In this document: one piece after another, positions 36,565-45,756 of the stretch
Layout: every line of letters starts with the position of its first letter
How positions within the stretch are numbered: the first letter of the stretch is position 1
NCBI RefSeq assembly: GCF_002844555.1
Contig: NZ_PJNI01000001.1
Span: 62,001-126,000 of the forward strand
Length of the DNA: 64,000 bases
Direction: 5' to 3'
From: Brumimicrobium salinarum
Lineage (GTDB): Bacteria; Bacteroidota; Bacteroidia; Flavobacteriales_D; Crocinitomicaceae
Position numbers and translations under genes: made by a program
The notes under the pieces: generated by a model
The model's database searches: none
What the model was told of the DNA's origin: nothing
The model's input: the letters and a program-made list of their open reading frames with translations, nothing else

Positions 36565-38727
36565 CTAAAAGTTTATACTCACACCAGGTCCAATTAAAAA
36601 GAAAAATTTCGATTCGTTTAAAAAGTACCCCATTCCAGCATAGAGAGGAAATGAAAAACGACGTCCCTTTTTTGTCGGATAAACAGAACCTAATAAAACA
36701 ATCCCTAAATCTCTTTCTGCATCAGGGTTAAAATTAAATGCGTTTTTAGCTAAAAACCCTGCTCCTACTTTAAAAGGTCGCAACTTTTGTATTTCTCCCC
36801 TTTGGTAAAATGAAAATTGTGCCAACATAGAAAGTGAAATACCACTTAAACCAGGAAAACCTGGCTCTCCAACCTTTTTTATGATCAATCCTGCTGGAAT
36901 AGATAAATCGACATCAAAAGCAATATATTTTGATTTAATAATTTCAACCCTACTGGTATATCCTTGTCCTCCGTAAATATTTTTTCTGTGTCTAATAATC
37001 AATTCAACTTTAGCCCAATTTTCAAGGCTATGCGTCTTATTCGAAAGAAAATCATTAACAGAAATAATTTCATTCATACAGCCAGTAGCGCTAGTATAAG
37101 AGAAGCTTCTTGGCGAGTTTTCACCCGGACAAATCACAATATCATCAATCACTTGCTTTTCTACCAATTTATTTTCACTGTCAGTAATCCTTACCTCGAT
37201 TTCTAAAAATTGTTTCCCATACAACTCAAAAGCATCGTCTATTTTTTGATCATTAAACTGAATAATTACATCACCAATTGTACTTTCATGCAGTATAGGC
37301 TGTGTAGCTTCAGCGGCAATAACTGGCTTTCCTCCATAATCAATTTCAATAAAATCATGCTTCTTCGGTCGCTGATATTCAATAATATCTAACATTACGC
37401 CAGTTTTTTTATTTCCAGAGTAAATATTTACACTCTTTTTTCGAATGTCAATGGGTACTTTCAATAAATAGTGAGCAACGCTTTCGTTTTTTATTATACT
37501 ATCGGTAGAAACATCAATGAGGTCTTCAAATTTAAAATTTGTTCGACTCAATCCTTCACCCTCTAAGCGAATTTCAACAGTTTCACCAGGGTAAATCTGT
37601 TTTGATTTTACCCAACTACCTCCTTGCCGTAAAATACTTACTTGATTAATCTTTGGTTCTGGTACGATATTAATATTGGTGATAAATTTAGGAATATCAC
37701 CCTCTTTAATGTATAAATATCCAGAGGAAATTTTATGATAATTGTAAGGACGAAACAAACACAACACTTTGTCGTTGCTCAACCTTCTAACGGTATATAA
37801 CTCTGCAATTAAAGGTCCTCCCGATTCATCAGTAGCTTCTAAGCGATACGTTTTATTGATTGCCAACATACGGTGATTATCAATCTGAAGTTCTACGCCC
37901 ATAGGATTTTTTGCTTCCCATATAACTTCACGCTCATCAAATGTTAAAAATTTTAACCGCGATCCTTTTGCGTTAAAATTAAAGGTTTGTTGCTCTGTAT
38001 TGTATTTTGGCCGCCCATTAACCATATTTGGGCGAAACAAATCAACCGAAAAGTCAATCACAATCGAACCCGTTACAGTAGGTAATATTGAAAGCCAAAT
38101 TTTATCTTCACTTCGATGAATGCGATATTCGTATCCGTTTTTTTTCTTCCACAATGGATTGATAGCAATATTGTCGGAATTATTGGTTACTAATTCGAAA
38201 CTTTTTTCATCACCTATATATAAATCTCCATCACCAGGATATATGGTAGCGTAAGTATTTGAATAAGGAAAAAGGGGAATCCCCAGAACCCCTTCATCTT
38301 TTTGTAATTGAAGATTTAGAAATTCTACTTGAGCAAGGTCTTTAAATTTTACCTTACAATGATAATATCCTTCTATGCGCAGTGTCAATGAATCAATAAT
38401 CGTATATGCACTATTTTGTTTCAATTGCATTGCAGGGATTTTTCCGCCTACTTTTCTAGGAAAGATTCGAAACTCTACAACTGGAGCATTTTTTGAATAT
38501 TCAAAAGGCAGTTTCCATTCATTTTCAACATAAACGCGATCTGTAATAAGTTGATAAAAATTTGTATCTATGCGCAATTCTACATTAGAGAAATGAGAAA
38601 ATAAATTGTTTTGCGCTTTTGCTGTAAAAGTCATCCAACTAAAGACACCCACAAACATTAAAAAGCGTATAACTAACCTCGTATTATCAAACGAGACACG
38701 AAAGTGTTTTAATAAATGAAAAGTCAT
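36565..38727 (-). CDS. large secreted/outer-membrane protein of unknown function
   Basis: The 720-residue protein starts at the ATG at 38727; an in-frame TTG at 38748 is part of the -7 element and is rejected. The signal segment ends TFTAKAQ (about residue 39). The body is a series of beta-rich domains without motifs I recognise (IYPGDGDLYIGDEKSF, IYPGETVEIRLEGEGLS, the last resembling an IPT/TIG-like strand pattern). The final ~110 residues look like outer-membrane strands and end in Phe (GPGVSINF). The design suggests a periplasmic beta region tethered to a small barrel. An A8 run (38138-38145 as T) is intact in this gene. Confidence 0.7.
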   Translation of the reverse strand: MTFHLLKHFRVSFDNTRLVIRFLMFVGVFSWMTFTAKAQNNLFSHFSNVELRIDTNFYQLITDRVYVENEWKLPFEYSKNAPVVEFRIFPRKVGGKIPAMQLKQNSAYTIIDSLTLRIEGYYHCKVKFKDLAQVEFLNLQLQKDEGVLGIPLFPYSNTYATIYPGDGDLYIGDEKSFELVTNNSDNIAINPLWKKKNGYEYRIHRSEDKIWLSILPTVTGSIVIDFSVDLFRPNMVNGRPKYNTEQQTFNFNAKGSRLKFLTFDEREVIWEAKNPMGVELQIDNHRMLAINKTYRLEATDESGGPLIAELYTVRRLSNDKVLCLFRPYNYHKISSGYLYIKEGDIPKFITNINIVPEPKINQVSILRQGGSWVKSKQIYPGETVEIRLEGEGLSRTNFKFEDLIDVSTDSIIKNESVAHYLLKVPIDIRKKSVNIYSGNKKTGVMLDIIEYQRPKKHDFIEIDYGGKPVIAAEATQPILHESTIGDVIIQFNDQKIDDAFELYGKQFLEIEVRITDSENKLVEKQVIDDIVICPGENSPRSFSYTSATGCMNEIISVNDFLSNKTHSLENWAKVELIIRHRKNIYGGQGYTSRVEIIKSKYIAFDVDLSIPAGLIIKKVGEPGFPGLSGISLSMLAQFSFYQRGEIQKLRPFKVGAGFLAKNAFNFNPDAERDLGIVLLGSVYPTKKGRRFSFPLYAGMGYFLNESKFFFLIGPGVSINF

Positions 38728-38745
38728 TTTCAAATTAATTTTTGA

Positions 38746-38753
38746 CAAAGATA
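38746..38753 (-). promoter_or_regulatory. -7 promoter element of the 720-residue protein gene
   Basis: On the minus strand this reads TATCTTTG, 18 bases before the ATG at 38727, giving a 5' leader of about 12 bases. Confidence 0.6.
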
Positions 38754-38837
38754 ACCATCAAAAAGCACAATATCGATTTTGAAATCGATGTTGTTGAAAT
38801 GAAAAGACAAACAATTACAAATAGTAAAACAAATCAA

Positions 38838-39041
38838 CTAGTGGTCATGACAATGTACTTCGAATTGCGTTCCATTTACAATAGTTCCAGACTGTTCAAT
38901 TTCCTCAAGTTCGTCACCACAATACTCACCAATTTCCACCTCTCCATTAGGTGAATCGTAATGACATTCGGCACATTTCTTACATGAAGTAAAAAATAAA
39001 CTCGAAACTAAAACTGTACTTAAAACAATACTTTTTTTCAT
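38838..39041 (-). CDS. small Cys-rich lipoprotein
   Basis: The 67-residue lipoprotein (FFTSCKKC, Cys about 20) has a mature part with several Cys and His (CKKCAECHYD, EYCGDELEE, HCHDH). The spacing suggests metal binding or disulfides. It follows the TonB receptor gene on the same strand with six bases between, so it belongs to that operon, and with the nearby Zur-like regulator it may take part in metal (zinc) handling at the envelope. That role is inferred. Confidence 0.75.
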   Translation of the reverse strand: MKKSIVLSTVLVSSLFFTSCKKCAECHYDSPNGEVEIGEYCGDELEEIEQSGTIVNGTQFEVHCHDH

Positions 39042-39047
39042 TTTTAT

Positions 39048-41303
39048 TTATTTTAATTTATATTTAATACGGAAGAAAACATTGATTCCTGGCTGGGATA
39101 AGCCTAGGTTTTTTAATGCGGATAAATGATTGATATAATCTGTATTTAAAAGATTTCTCACCCCAGTTGAGAAATTTATTCGCTCATTTTTTCCTATTGT
39201 GAATTGAGTGGCCAAATTCAACAAATGATAATCCACTGCAGGCGTTTCAAGAACACCTACTCTATTTTGTGGCAGCTGATACGTATGTTCCAAAACAATG
39301 TTTTTAAAACGCACCAAATGGTCATTATTAATATCAAAACGAATTGTAGTACTTAAATTAGGTTGAGGAATTAAGCTTAAGGCCTGACCTTGATCATCCT
39401 CAGCTAAAGTGATTGAAAAATTTGAATAAATATGTAGTCTGTGAGCACGGTGTGGATGATAATGAAATCCAAACTCCCCGCCATATAAATGAGCGAGGTT
39501 CGCTTGTTCAAATTGAAAAACAGGAAAATCACCAGCTACATCAGGAGTTTGTTCAAGATAAATAAAATGCCTAATTCGATTATAATAAGGATTAAAAATA
39601 ATCTCTAAGTGTTCCAAATGAATTTCGAGCGCTGCATCAAATTGAACTGCATATTCGGGTACCAAATTTTGATTTCCTCTTTCGTACCGCAATGAACCGT
39701 GATGTATTCCGTCGGCTTGGAGTTCAGCTAAATGTGGTGCACGATATCCGCTTGAAGCATTGAATCGCACGGATAAAAGCGCAGCATTACGTACAAATCC
39801 AGCTGAATAATTCACACCATCAAACTTCCTTTGCAACCCGTTGGTGTTGATATTTCCAACAAGTGCAGTATCCACATCATTGGCATCAAAAACCTGTAAA
39901 TTTCTTTGATCGTATCGCAATCCACCTTGAAATCTCCATTTTCCTATTTGGTAATCAGCTAAAGCAAAGACACCATTATCAATACTATTTGCATCAGGAA
40001 TTAAAAATGCCGAAGTAGGAAAACGATTTCTATTAATTTTCACCATTCCCTGAAAACCAGTTTTTAAGCCAATATTTTCTGTTATTTTATAATTCCACCT
40101 TAAATTATAAGTTGTATTATTTACATTTAGATGCGTAAAGGGAAAAGTTATTTTTTCATCAAATTCTTTTAAATCATTATTTGTGTTTCCTAATTCAAAC
40201 ATCAACTTAGACCGCTTGAGAAAAAGAGTTTGCTCAATAGATAAGAAATGATCCATGTTATATTGCGCTGGGATAATCCCATTTCTTGACCGCTCTTTTG
40301 AGATAAAATCAATACTGCTTGGATTTTCTTTATGTGTATGTCCTGGAATTCCTATACGCCGGAACCCAAATTGATACCGAATATTTAATTGGTAATTGTT
40401 GTGTCGATACCCTATATTCGATTTTAAATGAGTACCCCAAAATCTAGAATTTTTAATAAAATCACCTGTGGGCAATTGAAAATCTGAATGATTAATATAA
40501 TTCGCATAAATATTTGCACGCCATTTTCCCTTGTGCACGCGATAACCAAGTTCACTTGTTGTACCCAAAGAATTAGATTCAAATTTTGTGGAGATATACA
40601 ACTCTTCTTTCCCTTTTTGAATGTAGTTTTCGTCTAAAAAATGAATAACACCTCCCAAAGCATCTGCACCATAAAGCAAGGAAGAAGGTCCTTTCACAAC
40701 CTCAACTTTTCCCAATCCTAATTCCGATGCAGCCAAACCATGGTCACTCCCCCATTGTTGATTCTCTATGCGTAAGCCATTATTATAAGTGACTACACGC
40801 ATTCCCGACAATCCACGAATCACAGGTTTACTTATCCCCATTCCAACAGAGGAAGACTGTACACCTGGAATAATCGACAAGGACGCTCCCAATGTTGTAG
40901 CCCCAGTTTGAAATAATTTATCCTTATCGGCCACATAAACTCCCGTAATATTTTCACGCTGTATTTTTCCTTCTGTAGCCGTAATTTGCACCTCTTCCAA
41001 GGCCGTGTGCTTTGACTTTAATGTGATAAGCAACTCCTTTTCAGTATATAAATCTATCTCCTTTATTTTTATTTCATATCCAAAAGCGGTAACTTTTATT
41101 TTGAGATGTGCTTTTGGTAAATCCATAAATGAAAAATTTCCTAAGCTATCCGTATCCGTAAAAATATTTATATCAGGAAATCCAATTTTAGCAAACGGAA
41201 CTGCTTGCTTAGTATCTTGATCAATTACTTTTCCTGTTACCTCTTGCGCTTGTCCATAGAAGGACAAAATGAAGTAAATAAAAATGGCTACTTTTGCTTT
41301 CAT
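39048..41303 (-). CDS. TonB-dependent receptor with carboxypeptidase-regulatory-like domain
   Basis: The 751-residue protein has a signal peptide (FILSFYGQAQ), an N-terminal CarboxypepD-regulatory-like beta domain (VTGKVIDQDTKQAVPFAKIGF), and a plug with KPVIRGLSGMRVVTYNNGLR and VKGPSSLLYGADALGGVIHF. A long barrel ends in a typical aromatic/basic strand. It imports a ligand across the outer membrane using TonB energy. The shared operator with a Zur-like regulator and His-rich loops (FGFHYHPHRAHRLHIY) favour zinc or a zinc chelate; iron is the alternative. The ATG at 41303 is chosen because the promoter (41320-41327) lies upstream of it. Confidence 0.9.
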   Translation of the reverse strand: MKAKVAIFIYFILSFYGQAQEVTGKVIDQDTKQAVPFAKIGFPDINIFTDTDSLGNFSFMDLPKAHLKIKVTAFGYEIKIKEIDLYTEKELLITLKSKHTALEEVQITATEGKIQRENITGVYVADKDKLFQTGATTLGASLSIIPGVQSSSVGMGISKPVIRGLSGMRVVTYNNGLRIENQQWGSDHGLAASELGLGKVEVVKGPSSLLYGADALGGVIHFLDENYIQKGKEELYISTKFESNSLGTTSELGYRVHKGKWRANIYANYINHSDFQLPTGDFIKNSRFWGTHLKSNIGYRHNNYQLNIRYQFGFRRIGIPGHTHKENPSSIDFISKERSRNGIIPAQYNMDHFLSIEQTLFLKRSKLMFELGNTNNDLKEFDEKITFPFTHLNVNNTTYNLRWNYKITENIGLKTGFQGMVKINRNRFPTSAFLIPDANSIDNGVFALADYQIGKWRFQGGLRYDQRNLQVFDANDVDTALVGNINTNGLQRKFDGVNYSAGFVRNAALLSVRFNASSGYRAPHLAELQADGIHHGSLRYERGNQNLVPEYAVQFDAALEIHLEHLEIIFNPYYNRIRHFIYLEQTPDVAGDFPVFQFEQANLAHLYGGEFGFHYHPHRAHRLHIYSNFSITLAEDDQGQALSLIPQPNLSTTIRFDINNDHLVRFKNIVLEHTYQLPQNRVGVLETPAVDYHLLNLATQFTIGKNERINFSTGVRNLLNTDYINHLSALKNLGLSQPGINVFFRIKYKLK

Positions 41304-41319
41304 TGGTAAAAATATAGTG

Positions 41320-41327
41320 CAAATATA
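41320..41327 (-). promoter_or_regulatory. -7 promoter element of the TonB receptor
   Basis: On the minus strand this reads TATATTTG, 17 bases before the ATG. The palindrome at 41333-41349 lies just upstream, where a bound repressor would block RNA polymerase. Confidence 0.6.
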
Positions 41328-41332
41328 ATCAA

Positions 41333-41349
41333 ATGCAACAACATTGCAT
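41333..41349. promoter_or_regulatory. candidate Zur/Fur operator
   Basis: ATGCAA-CAACA-TTGCAT is a perfect 6-5-6 palindrome in the short space between the divergent TonB receptor and Fur-family gene, and it overlaps the receptor's promoter region. Fur-family sites are A/T-rich palindromes of this size. Confidence 0.6.
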
Positions 41350-41356
41350 CTACGAT

Positions 41357-41770
41357 ATGGAAATTTTAAGAAATAAAAATTTACGGGTAACACCATTTCG
41401 AAAAGAAGTGCTTACTATTTTTTTAGAAAATGAACATGCTATTTCTATCCAAGACATTGAGGAGTCTTTGGTTGAGTTTGATCGTATCACACTTTACAGA
41501 ACAATAAAAAGTTTCACCAACAAAGGCGTAATTCATGAAATTGTAATGCCTGGAGACATAAAAAAATTAGCACTATGCGATCGGGTATGTGATCATGACA
41601 GTGGTTTACACGAGCATAATCACATTCATTTTCAATGTCGGAAATGCGAAGAGATTTTTTGTGTTGAACCCCTCGATTTTCCCGAAATAAAAATACCTGG
41701 ATTTACAATTGAAGAACAAGAGATTCAAGCGAAGGGTGTTTGTAATAAATGTGCTACAGTCTCACAATAA
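41357..41770 (+). CDS. Fur-family transcriptional regulator (Zur-like)
   Basis: The protein is about 137 residues from the ATG at 41357; the ATG at 41333 lies in the operator palindrome and is rejected. N-terminal winged helix (RVTPFRKEVLTIFL, ITLYRTIKSF), then the metal-binding dimer domain with HEHNHIHFQC and two CxxC pairs (CRKC, CNKC), which hold structural zinc. Cys/His content and the divergent TonB receptor suggest it senses zinc and represses uptake, including its own gene. Fur or PerR function is less likely but possible. Confidence 0.85.
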   Translation: MEILRNKNLRVTPFRKEVLTIFLENEHAISIQDIEESLVEFDRITLYRTIKSFTNKGVIHEIVMPGDIKKLALCDRVCDHDSGLHEHNHIHFQCRKCEEIFCVEPLDFPEIKIPGFTIEEQEIQAKGVCNKCATVSQ

Positions 41771-41805
41771 AGAGTCCATTTATATCGACTTCTATGTTTT
41801 TGTTT

Positions 41806-41813
41806 TAACTTTG
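41806..41813 (+). promoter_or_regulatory. -7 promoter element of the MMPL transporter
   Basis: TAACTTTG matches TAnnTTTG and lies 25 bases before the ATG at 41838. Confidence 0.55.
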
Positions 41814-41837
41814 TTCGCTTAATTATAATTTAATTTC

Positions 41838-44750
41838 ATGTGGTTTAAGCTTTCCCAACTTATATTAAGAAATAGGATTGTTATTATTTCTATAATAGCG
41901 GCCTTAACAATCTTTTTTGGATACTTTGCTTTCACAAGCCTTGAGATGGACAACAAGTATGGGAACATGCTTCCAAAGAAATCACCTGCACAAGATGATT
42001 ATCTTCAATTAAAAGAAATGTTTGGCGAAGACGGTGGAGCACTCGTTTTGGCTATAAAAACAGACAATTTATACACCGAGGAGAATTTCTTGATGTGGAA
42101 ACAATTGGGAGATTCTATTGCAAAGCTTGATGGTATAAACTCTGTGTTATCAGAAGCAGATTTATTCACCATAAAAAACAATACGCAAAAAGGTAAATTT
42201 GAGGCTGATCCTGTTTTTATTGACGAGACCTTCGAAGAAAAATCAATTGACGAAATACGTGAGGAGATCCGACAAATACCGCTTTATGATGGTGTGTTGT
42301 ATAATGATTCTACACACGTATCATTAATGATGATCAATATTGATGAGGCCTACCTAAGCGACCAAAATAAATCAGACGTTGTACTGGACGCAGAAGCTAT
42401 TGCACTTGGATATGAGCATGCCTTTGGCAAAATGCACTTTGCTGGTTTACCACACATTCGCGTAGTTATGGGTAAACGGGTGGTAAGTGAAATGTACATT
42501 TTCATTGGACTGGCCATTTTTGTAACCTCTTTATTGCTTTACATCTTCTTTCGGTCCTTTAGGGTTGTTTTATTCTGTAACCTTGTGGTTTTTACAGCCG
42601 TAATATGGTCATTAGGAAGCATTGGATTAATGGGCTTTAAACTTTCCATTCTCATGGCACTAATTCCGCCATTGATGATTGTTATTGGAATTCCCAACTG
42701 CATCTTCTTACTCAACAAGTTTCATCAAGAAGTGAAAGATCACGGTAATAAGATTAAAGCGATTTCACGCGTTATCGCTAAAGTTGGAAATGCCACCTTC
42801 TTAACGAACCTTACAACAGCGTTAGGGTTTTCAACATTTATGTTTACCAATTCAGAAAAATTAATTGAATTTGGAACAACAGCGTCACTAAACATCTTAT
42901 TTGTATTTGTCTTATCTATCTGTATAATTCCAATTCTCTTTTCGTTTTCTAAACACCCAAAATCAAGGCATTTAAAACATTTAGAAAAGAAGTTTTCCGT
43001 TTCGATTGTCAATAAGTTGGTTTATCTCACCACCACATACAGAAAGCGCATTTACATTGTAACAATTCTCGTTGTAGGAGTTGCTATTTTTGGCGCTACT
43101 AAAATGGAGGCCACTGGTAATTTAACCAGCGATTTACCAGATTCAGATCCAATTTTAAAAGATATTAATTTTATTCAAGACAACTTTCAAGGCGCTGTGC
43201 CATTCGAGATTTTAATTGATTATAAAAAAGACGGAAAAAAGTTTGATAAATCTACCTTAAAAAAGGTTGAAACCATTCAGCAGAACCTACTTGAGGATCC
43301 AGAGTTTAGTAAATCAATCTCCTTGGTTAACTTCATGAAATTAATCAACATGGCCTATTATGGTAACAATCCTGACATGTATAAATTAATTGAACGAAGA
43401 GATATGTTGCGTTTGAAAGGTTATGTTGAAGAATTTCAGGCTGACATGCAGGCAAAAAAGCATGTGCATGAATACCAAGATTCACTTCGTAAAGGGAGAA
43501 CAAACTATGCAGATTCTTTACTTCTGAACAATCCAAAACTAGCTCAACGCGTTATGGATTTTGAAGTAGAAACAGACAGTTTAGATTCAGTTCCTGCGGA
43601 TCCATACCCTTCTCAACAACAAATCGAAACATATTTATCTACGCAAAAGGAACATACACATATTTTAGAAACTTCTGAAAAAATGTATCCTGTTGCTGCG
43701 GTTGGCTTGTCATTAAAAGAGTTAATTGACACCACCAATACAACCTACAGATTAAGAATGCAAATCAGAGATTTAGGTTCTTATGAAATTGATGAAAAAA
43801 TTAAGAAGGTCTCCAAAATGATGGATACAATTCTCAATCCCAACTATCAACAAGCAAAAGCTTATTTCAAGATGTTTGAGGAAGGGAATCCCCATTATGC
43901 TGATTCAATTTTCGAATTATCGAATACTTACCGAAATAACACCGCAGATCAAATCGCTGATGGAAATGACTCTTTATTATTTCAGTTTGATTTGGATCCA
44001 ACATTATTAGAACAATACTATGAAAATGCCGAATTTAAAACTGCATTAAAACAGTCCATTGAAAATGAAAAAATGGACTATCTTGTTACAGGAACATCAG
44101 TTGTTGCAGCAGAAGGGACTCAATATCTGATAAAGAATTTATTAACCAGTCTGACTATTGCTGTATTCATTATCGCCATTTTAATGGCTTTCCTATTCCG
44201 TTCTTGGAGAATGGTCATCATTTCTTTAGTTCCTAACTTTATTCCTTTATTAGTTACCGCAGGAATTATGGGCTTTTTTACCATTCCTGTAAAACCTTCA
44301 ACCATTTTAGTATTTAGTATTGCTTTTGGTATTTCTGTTGATGACACGATACATTTTTTAGCAAAATATCGTCAGGAATTGAAAGTGCGTAGTTACGATC
44401 AACGCGCATGTGTGATTAACGCACTATATGAAACCGGATTGAGTATGTTTTACACATCAATTGTACTCTTCTTTGGTTTTTCAATGTTTGCTTTTTCGCA
44501 ATTTGGGGGAACAAAGGCTTTAGGACTTTTGGTTTCATTAACCATGCTAATTGCCATGCTCACTAACCTTACAGTCCTTCCTTCATTGTTGTTATCTTTA
44601 GAAAATCGTTTAGCTTCCAAAGCATTTAGAGAACCTTTCATCAACATTTATAATGCTGAGGTAGATATTGAATTATCAGAATTAGAAGTTGATCCTAGAA
44701 CAAGAATTGATTATAATCCTAGTCACCCAAGAGAGGAGGAAGAAGAATAG
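41838..44750 (+). CDS. MMPL/RND family transporter
   Basis: The 970-residue protein has the duplicated RND layout: helix 1 (about 12-32), a large exported domain, five or six helices (about 220-380), helix 7 (about 405-420), a second, longer exported domain, then helices at about 760-945. The GISVDDTIHF segment matches the conserved SSD/RND helix 10 region (GIGVDDxIH), with its Asp pair for proton coupling. Family members export lipids, hopanoids or hydrophobic compounds. It is followed at once by a polyprenyl synthase, which hints at a lipid cargo, but that is inference. Confidence 0.88.
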   Translation: MWFKLSQLILRNRIVIISIIAALTIFFGYFAFTSLEMDNKYGNMLPKKSPAQDDYLQLKEMFGEDGGALVLAIKTDNLYTEENFLMWKQLGDSIAKLDGINSVLSEADLFTIKNNTQKGKFEADPVFIDETFEEKSIDEIREEIRQIPLYDGVLYNDSTHVSLMMINIDEAYLSDQNKSDVVLDAEAIALGYEHAFGKMHFAGLPHIRVVMGKRVVSEMYIFIGLAIFVTSLLLYIFFRSFRVVLFCNLVVFTAVIWSLGSIGLMGFKLSILMALIPPLMIVIGIPNCIFLLNKFHQEVKDHGNKIKAISRVIAKVGNATFLTNLTTALGFSTFMFTNSEKLIEFGTTASLNILFVFVLSICIIPILFSFSKHPKSRHLKHLEKKFSVSIVNKLVYLTTTYRKRIYIVTILVVGVAIFGATKMEATGNLTSDLPDSDPILKDINFIQDNFQGAVPFEILIDYKKDGKKFDKSTLKKVETIQQNLLEDPEFSKSISLVNFMKLINMAYYGNNPDMYKLIERRDMLRLKGYVEEFQADMQAKKHVHEYQDSLRKGRTNYADSLLLNNPKLAQRVMDFEVETDSLDSVPADPYPSQQQIETYLSTQKEHTHILETSEKMYPVAAVGLSLKELIDTTNTTYRLRMQIRDLGSYEIDEKIKKVSKMMDTILNPNYQQAKAYFKMFEEGNPHYADSIFELSNTYRNNTADQIADGNDSLLFQFDLDPTLLEQYYENAEFKTALKQSIENEKMDYLVTGTSVVAAEGTQYLIKNLLTSLTIAVFIIAILMAFLFRSWRMVIISLVPNFIPLLVTAGIMGFFTIPVKPSTILVFSIAFGISVDDTIHFLAKYRQELKVRSYDQRACVINALYETGLSMFYTSIVLFFGFSMFAFSQFGGTKALGLLVSLTMLIAMLTNLTVLPSLLLSLENRLASKAFREPFINIYNAEVDIELSELEVDPRTRIDYNPSHPREEEEE

Positions 44751-44784
44751 CAGAAACTTTTTATCAAAAGCCAAATTTAACGCA

Positions 44785-45756
44785 ATGCAACAAGTACAAT
44801 CATATCAAGAAGTTATAGCGCATAATATCGCTCAATTAAAGCTTCCTGCAACCCCAGAAAATCTGTATGCACCATTGCGATACTTCCTTTCATTGGGCGG
44901 AAAAAGAACACGTCCGGCTTTAACCCTTTTGGGATGTAGTTTGTTTGGCACACCAGGAATAAAAGCTATAAATGCAGCCATCGCCGTTGAATTATTCCAC
45001 AATTTCACTTTAATTCATGATGATATAATGGATGACGCTCCATTAAGAAGGGGAAAGCAAACCGTGCATGAAAAATGGAATAGAGACATTGCGATTCTTT
45101 CAGGGGACGTTCTATTTGTGGAAGCATACAGTTATTTGTCCAAAAATGAAGGTGATGTCTTACCCAAATTAATGACCGTTTTTAACACCACAGCCAAAGA
45201 GGTTTGCGAGGGCCAACAAATGGACATGGATTTTGAATCTTCGGATGTGATAACAATTTCAGATTACATCGAAATGATTCGCTTAAAGACCTCCGTATTA
45301 TTGGGTGCAGCTTTAAAAATGGGGGCAATTGTAGCTCAAGAAGATAACGAGAACAACATACAAAACATATATGATTTTGGTGTAAACATTGGTTTAGCAT
45401 TTCAATTGCATGACGATATTCTTGATGTTTATGCAGATCCTTCAAAATTCGGGAAACAAGTTGGTGGAGACATCTTGTCTAATAAAAAAACATTTTTATT
45501 GCTTAAAGCCTTTGAATTAGCAGATACTGCAACCGCAAATCAATTAAGTAATTTGCTTAAAAATGGCAGTGGAAAACAAAAGGTGGAAAATGTTACCGCC
45601 ATTTACAATCAAATTGGTGTAAAAGAAGCCGCAGAACAGCAGAAACAAACATTTTATCGAAAAGCTTTAGCTAATATGGCTGCAATTGACATTTCTGATG
45701 AACACAAAAAACCGTTATTGTCCTTAGCAGAATATTTGATGTCAAGAGACCATTAA
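44785..45756 (+). CDS. polyprenyl synthetase family protein
   Basis: The 323-residue trans-isoprenyl diphosphate synthase has both aspartate-rich motifs: LIHDDIMDDAPLRRG (FARM) and FQLHDDILDVYAD (SARM), plus GGKRTRPAL at the start. It extends allylic diphosphates with isopentenyl diphosphate; chain length cannot be fixed by eye. The ATG at 44785 is chosen since the family starts about there; a frame from 44689 runs inside the transporter gene. Stop and next start overlap by one base (TAATG). Confidence 0.92.
   Translation: MQQVQSYQEVIAHNIAQLKLPATPENLYAPLRYFLSLGGKRTRPALTLLGCSLFGTPGIKAINAAIAVELFHNFTLIHDDIMDDAPLRRGKQTVHEKWNRDIAILSGDVLFVEAYSYLSKNEGDVLPKLMTVFNTTAKEVCEGQQMDMDFESSDVITISDYIEMIRLKTSVLLGAALKMGAIVAQEDNENNIQNIYDFGVNIGLAFQLHDDILDVYADPSKFGKQVGGDILSNKKTFLLLKAFELADTATANQLSNLLKNGSGKQKVENVTAIYNQIGVKEAAEQQKQTFYRKALANMAAIDISDEHKKPLLSLAEYLMSRDH

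Noticed and set aside
38742-38954. 70-residue plus-strand frame
   Set aside because: Overlaps a promoter and lies antisense to the small Cys-rich lipoprotein; no family features.
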